This document shows, piece after piece, positions 61,398-64,000 of a stretch of DNA of 64,000 nt. Numbering within the stretch: the first letter of the stretch is position 1; each line of letters starts with the position of its first letter. The position numbers were made by a program, and so were the translations under genes. Source of the stretch: Burkholderia sp. L27(2015) (GTDB lineage: Bacteria; Pseudomonadota; Gammaproteobacteria; Burkholderiales; Burkholderiaceae); assembly GCF_009765705.1 (NCBI RefSeq), contig NZ_LMUX01000021.1, positions 944,312 to 1,008,311 on the forward strand, written 5' to 3'. The notes below the pieces were generated by a model. That model ran no database searches. It saw nothing but the letters and a program-made list of their open reading frames with translations, and was not told the origin of the DNA.

Positions 61398-62386
61398 ATT
61401 CCGCTTCCGCTCCTGTCACGGACGTGGCCGACATGTCCAGTGTCGTCGACATTGCCGACACCGTAACGCCCGCCCGCGCTGACGCCGCGCCGGAGATCAC
61501 CGCTGGGTACAACTTTGCCTACCTCGACGAGCAGACCAAGCGGATGATCCGCCGCTCGCTGCTCAAGGCGGTTGCGATACCCGGTTACCAAGTGCCGTTC
61601 GGTTCGCGCGAAATGCCGCTGCCTTATGGCTGGGGTACCGGCGGCATCCAGGTCACCGCGGCCATCATCGGTCAGCACGATACGCTCAAGGTGATCGACC
61701 AGGGCTCCGACGAAACCACCAACGCGGTCAATATCCGTCGCTTCTTTGCGCGCACGGCCGGGGTAAAGACCACCCAGCGCACGGCCGAGGCCACGTTGAT
61801 CCAAAGCCGTCACCGTATTCCCGAACGTCCGCTCACCGAAAAACAGATCATGGTGTATCAGGTGCCGATGCCTGAGCCCTTGTTCCGTCTCGAGCCGCGC
61901 GTATCGGAATGCCGCAAGCTGCACGCGCTGGCCGACTACGGCCTGATCAGCGTCAAGCTCTATGAAGATATCGTACGGCACGGCAGTATCGCGACCACCT
62001 ACGACTATCCGGTGATCGTGAATAACCGTTATTTGTCGTCGCCGTCGCCGATTCCGAAATTCGACAATCCCAAGCTCAATATGAATCCTGCGCTGCAGTT
62101 GTTCGGCGCGGGCCGCGAACGGCGTCTGTACGCGATTCCGCCGTACACCCCGGTCAAGAGCCTGGACTTCGACGACCACCCCTTCGACATCGAACGCTGG
62201 CCTCATGCCTGCGCGTTGTGCGGTTCGCGCGACAGCTTTCTCGACGAGGTGATCGTCGACGACGCGGGCGGCCGCATGTTCGTGTGTTCTGACAGCGATT
62301 ACTGCGGCGAACAGCGCGCAGCCCAAGAATCCGCTGCCGCTGCCGCAGGCCAGCAGGCCGCCGTTGCAGGCCAGGAGCATCCATGA
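61394..62386 (+). CDS. phnJ: C-P lyase radical SAM enzyme PhnJ
   Basis: The enzyme that cleaves the C-P bond by radical chemistry, 330 residues here against about 281 in E. coli. The Fe-S cluster cysteines lie in the C-terminal part in CALCGSRD and VCSDSDYC, not in the usual radical SAM CxxxCxxC form, as expected for PhnJ. An N-terminal extension of about 35 residues (Asp/Val/Ala-rich) and an Ala/Gln-rich C-terminal tail account for the extra length. The gene overlaps phnI and phnK by four and four bases. Confidence 0.96.
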   Translation: MNSASAPVTDVADMSSVVDIADTVTPARADAAPEITAGYNFAYLDEQTKRMIRRSLLKAVAIPGYQVPFGSREMPLPYGWGTGGIQVTAAIIGQHDTLKVIDQGSDETTNAVNIRRFFARTAGVKTTQRTAEATLIQSRHRIPERPLTEKQIMVYQVPMPEPLFRLEPRVSECRKLHALADYGLISVKLYEDIVRHGSIATTYDYPVIVNNRYLSSPSPIPKFDNPKLNMNPALQLFGAGRERRLYAIPPYTPVKSLDFDDHPFDIERWPHACALCGSRDSFLDEVIVDDAGGRMFVCSDSDYCGEQRAAQESAAAAAGQQAAVAGQEHP

Positions 62387-63156
62387 TGGAACCTTTACTG
62401 AAAGTCCGGCAACTAAGCAAAAGTTACGGCAGCCGCATCGGTTGCGAGAACGTCAGCTTCGACATGTACCCGGGCGAAGTGCTGTGCGTGGTGGGCGAAT
62501 CGGGGTCGGGTAAGTCGACCTTGCTCAATACGCTCGCGCTGCGCACGCCGGCCGATGCCGGTTCGCTGCAATATGCCACCACCCAGGGGGACTGGCTCGA
62601 TTTGTTGACGCTGTCGGAACCGCGTCGCCGGATGCTGATGCGTACCGAGTGGGGCTTCGTCGAGCAGAATCCGCGCGACGGCTTGCGCGCGGCGGTGTCG
62701 GCCGGCGCGAATATCGGCGAGCCACTGATGGCGGTCGGTGCGCGCCACTATGGACAGATCCGCGATACGGCGGCTCAGTGGATGGGCCGTGTCGAACTCG
62801 ACACCACGCGCATCGACGAACTGCCTGCGGCGTTCTCCGGCGGCATGCAACAACGCCTGCAAATCGCGCGCAATCTCGTGACGAATCCGCGCCTGGTTTT
62901 CATGGATGAGCCGACCGCGGGCCTCGACGTGTCGGTGCAGGCCCGCTTGCTCGATTTGCTGCGCACCTTGACTTCGCAGTTGCATCTGTCGGCGCTGGTC
63001 GTTACGCATGATATCGGTGTAGCGCGCCTGCTCGCCCACCGCTTGATGGTGATGCAGCATGGCCAGGTCGTCGAAGCCGGCCTGACCGACCAGGTGTTGG
63101 ATGATCCCCAGCATCCGTACACGCAGTTGCTGGTGTCGTCGGTATTGCCGGTCTAG
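62383..63156 (+). CDS. phnK: C-P lyase ABC-type ATPase PhnK
   Basis: A 257-residue ATPase that docks on the PhnGHIJ core. Walker A is [12 protein letters not shown], the signature FSGGMQQRLQIARNL, and Walker B LVFMDEPTAGLD. It is not a membrane transporter subunit. It overlaps phnJ (ATGATG start region) and is followed after 40 bases by phnL. Confidence 0.95.
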   Translation: MMEPLLKVRQLSKSYGSRIGCENVSFDMYPGEVLCVVGESGSGKSTLLNTLALRTPADAGSLQYATTQGDWLDLLTLSEPRRRMLMRTEWGFVEQNPRDGLRAAVSAGANIGEPLMAVGARHYGQIRDTAAQWMGRVELDTTRIDELPAAFSGGMQQRLQIARNLVTNPRLVFMDEPTAGLDVSVQARLLDLLRTLTSQLHLSALVVTHDIGVARLLAHRLMVMQHGQVVEAGLTDQVLDDPQHPYTQLLVSSVLPV

Positions 63157-63196
63157 GCATGACGAATTCGCTAACTTATCTCATAGGCGCCCTGAC

Positions 63197-64000
63197 ATGA
63201 CCCTTACTGCAACCGGGACCGATACCTTAGGCAACGCAGGACAGCGCGAGATGGCACAGCGCGCCCAGCGCGATTTCGCCGCGAATGACGCGTTGATGCT
63301 GCGCGCGCTCGGTGTCTCCAAGACCTTTACCTTGCATCCGCAGGGCGGCGTGCAGATCCCCGCGCTGCATAAGGTCGATCTCGATGTTTCGCGCGGCGAA
63401 TGCATCGTGCTGGTCGGCCCTTCCGGCGCTGGAAAAAGCAGTCTGTTACGTTGCCTGTATGGCAATTATTTGGCCAGCGCGGGCGCTATTTATGTGCGCG
63501 GCTCGGCTTTGAGTACGACTGGCGCTGTGGTTGGCGCTGTGGCTGCAAACCGAGGTGCGCCGGCAGATCAAAGCGCACCCGCGGATGAGCGCGCGCAGGA
63601 TGGCCAGGGCACGGCGGTGTGCACGGAATTGACTCATGCGTCGCCGCATCAGGTGATCGCGTTGCGCCGGCAAACGCTCGGTTACGTCAGCCAATTCCTG
63701 CATGTGATTCCGCGCGTTTCGACGCTCTCGATCGTGGCCGAGCCACTGGTGCTGCGCGGCGTCGGTGCGCGCGAAGCGGAGGATCGCGCTCGCGCGCTGC
63801 TCTCACGGCTGATGGTGCCGCAACGTTTGTGGACCTTGCCGCCGGCGACGTTCTCCGGCGGCGAACAGCAGCGCGTCAACATCGCGCGCGGGCTGATTGC
63901 CGAGCATCCGATTCTGTTGCTCGATGAGCCTACCGCGTCGCTGGACGCCGAGAATCGCGACGTAGTGGCCGAATTGATCGTCGAAGCGCGCGAGCGCGGC
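63197..64000 (+). CDS. phnL: C-P lyase ABC-type ATPase PhnL (partial, runs off the window)
   Basis: The first 268 codons of phnL are open to the window edge. Walker A is GPSGAGKSSLLRCLYGNY, the signature FSGGEQQRVNIARGL and Walker B ILLLDEPTASLD. PhnL acts with PhnGHI in making the ribose-triphosphonate. Compared with E. coli PhnL (226 residues in all) it has about 30 extra residues at the N terminus and an insertion of about 40 Ala/Gly/Asp/Gln-rich residues between the Walker A and the Q-loop (VSQFLHV). The stop codon and phnM, if present, lie beyond the window. Confidence 0.93.
   Translation, partial: MTLTATGTDTLGNAGQREMAQRAQRDFAANDALMLRALGVSKTFTLHPQGGVQIPALHKVDLDVSRGECIVLVGPSGAGKSSLLRCLYGNYLASAGAIYVRGSALSTTGAVVGAVAANRGAPADQSAPADERAQDGQGTAVCTELTHASPHQVIALRRQTLGYVSQFLHVIPRVSTLSIVAEPLVLRGVGAREAEDRARALLSRLMVPQRLWTLPPATFSGGEQQRVNIARGLIAEHPILLLDEPTASLDAENRDVVAELIVEARERG

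Overview
The window is a high-GC chromosomal segment from a Burkholderiales bacterium, most likely a member of the Burkholderiaceae. Support comes from the uvrA/MFS/ssb arrangement, a DUF4148 secreted protein, a Burkholderia-type general porin ending in phenylalanine, and many LysR regulators. The genus cannot be fixed from sequence reading alone. No rRNA, tRNA, phage, insertion sequence or CRISPR array was seen. Several conserved enzymes carry Ala/Pro/Thr/Ser-rich linkers, some coded by visible DNA tandem repeats.

Layout. (1) 1-6.4 kb: a CaCA-family cation exchanger whose leader carries a yybP-ykoY (manganese) riboswitch, then prfC, a GT87 membrane glycosyltransferase and a Cache-type diguanylate cyclase. 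(2) 6.5-16.7 kb: a seven-gene minus-strand operon (ABC binding protein, permease, ATPase, two DUF1989 proteins, a biotin-dependent 'urea' carboxylase, allophanate hydrolase). Its leader contains a clear guanidine-I (ykkC) riboswitch, so the pathway is best read as guanidine carboxylase / carboxyguanidine deiminase / allophanate hydrolase, that is, use of guanidine as a nitrogen source. A sigma-54-like promoter and an NtrC-like site lie upstream. (3) 17-25 kb: a disulfide oxidoreductase, a YnfA protein, a patatin, a secreted hydrolase, a D-threonine-aldolase-like PLP enzyme, a hydrolase and LysR regulators. (4) 24.7-35.1 kb: a minus-strand catabolic block (LysR, hydrolase, FAD monooxygenase, VOC protein, porin, DASS carboxylate transporter) followed by a PAS/GAF histidine kinase with two response regulators.

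(5) 35.4-40.7 kb: dienelactone hydrolase, a Tat-exported hydrolase, small secreted proteins, Ohr, D-cysteine desulfhydrase-like enzyme and a thioredoxin-fold protein. (6) 41-45 kb: an apparent operon of a GFA protein, a short peptide, an OmpR/EnvZ-type two-component pair and a FieF-like cation efflux protein, then a decayed LysR gene. (7) 45.2-47.3 kb: a Gln-rich protein and a Fic-winged-helix gene with a perfect 19-bp inverted repeat at its promoter. (8) 47.3-56.6 kb: core genes ssb, MFS, uvrA, an AI-2E family protein, purU, a Nudix protein, GNAT and a HicAB toxin-antitoxin pair. (9) 56.7-64 kb: the phosphonate C-P lyase locus, with phnN, a DUF1045 gene and phnF on the minus strand and phnGHIJKL on the plus strand, sharing a PhnF-type operator. 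phnL runs off the window.
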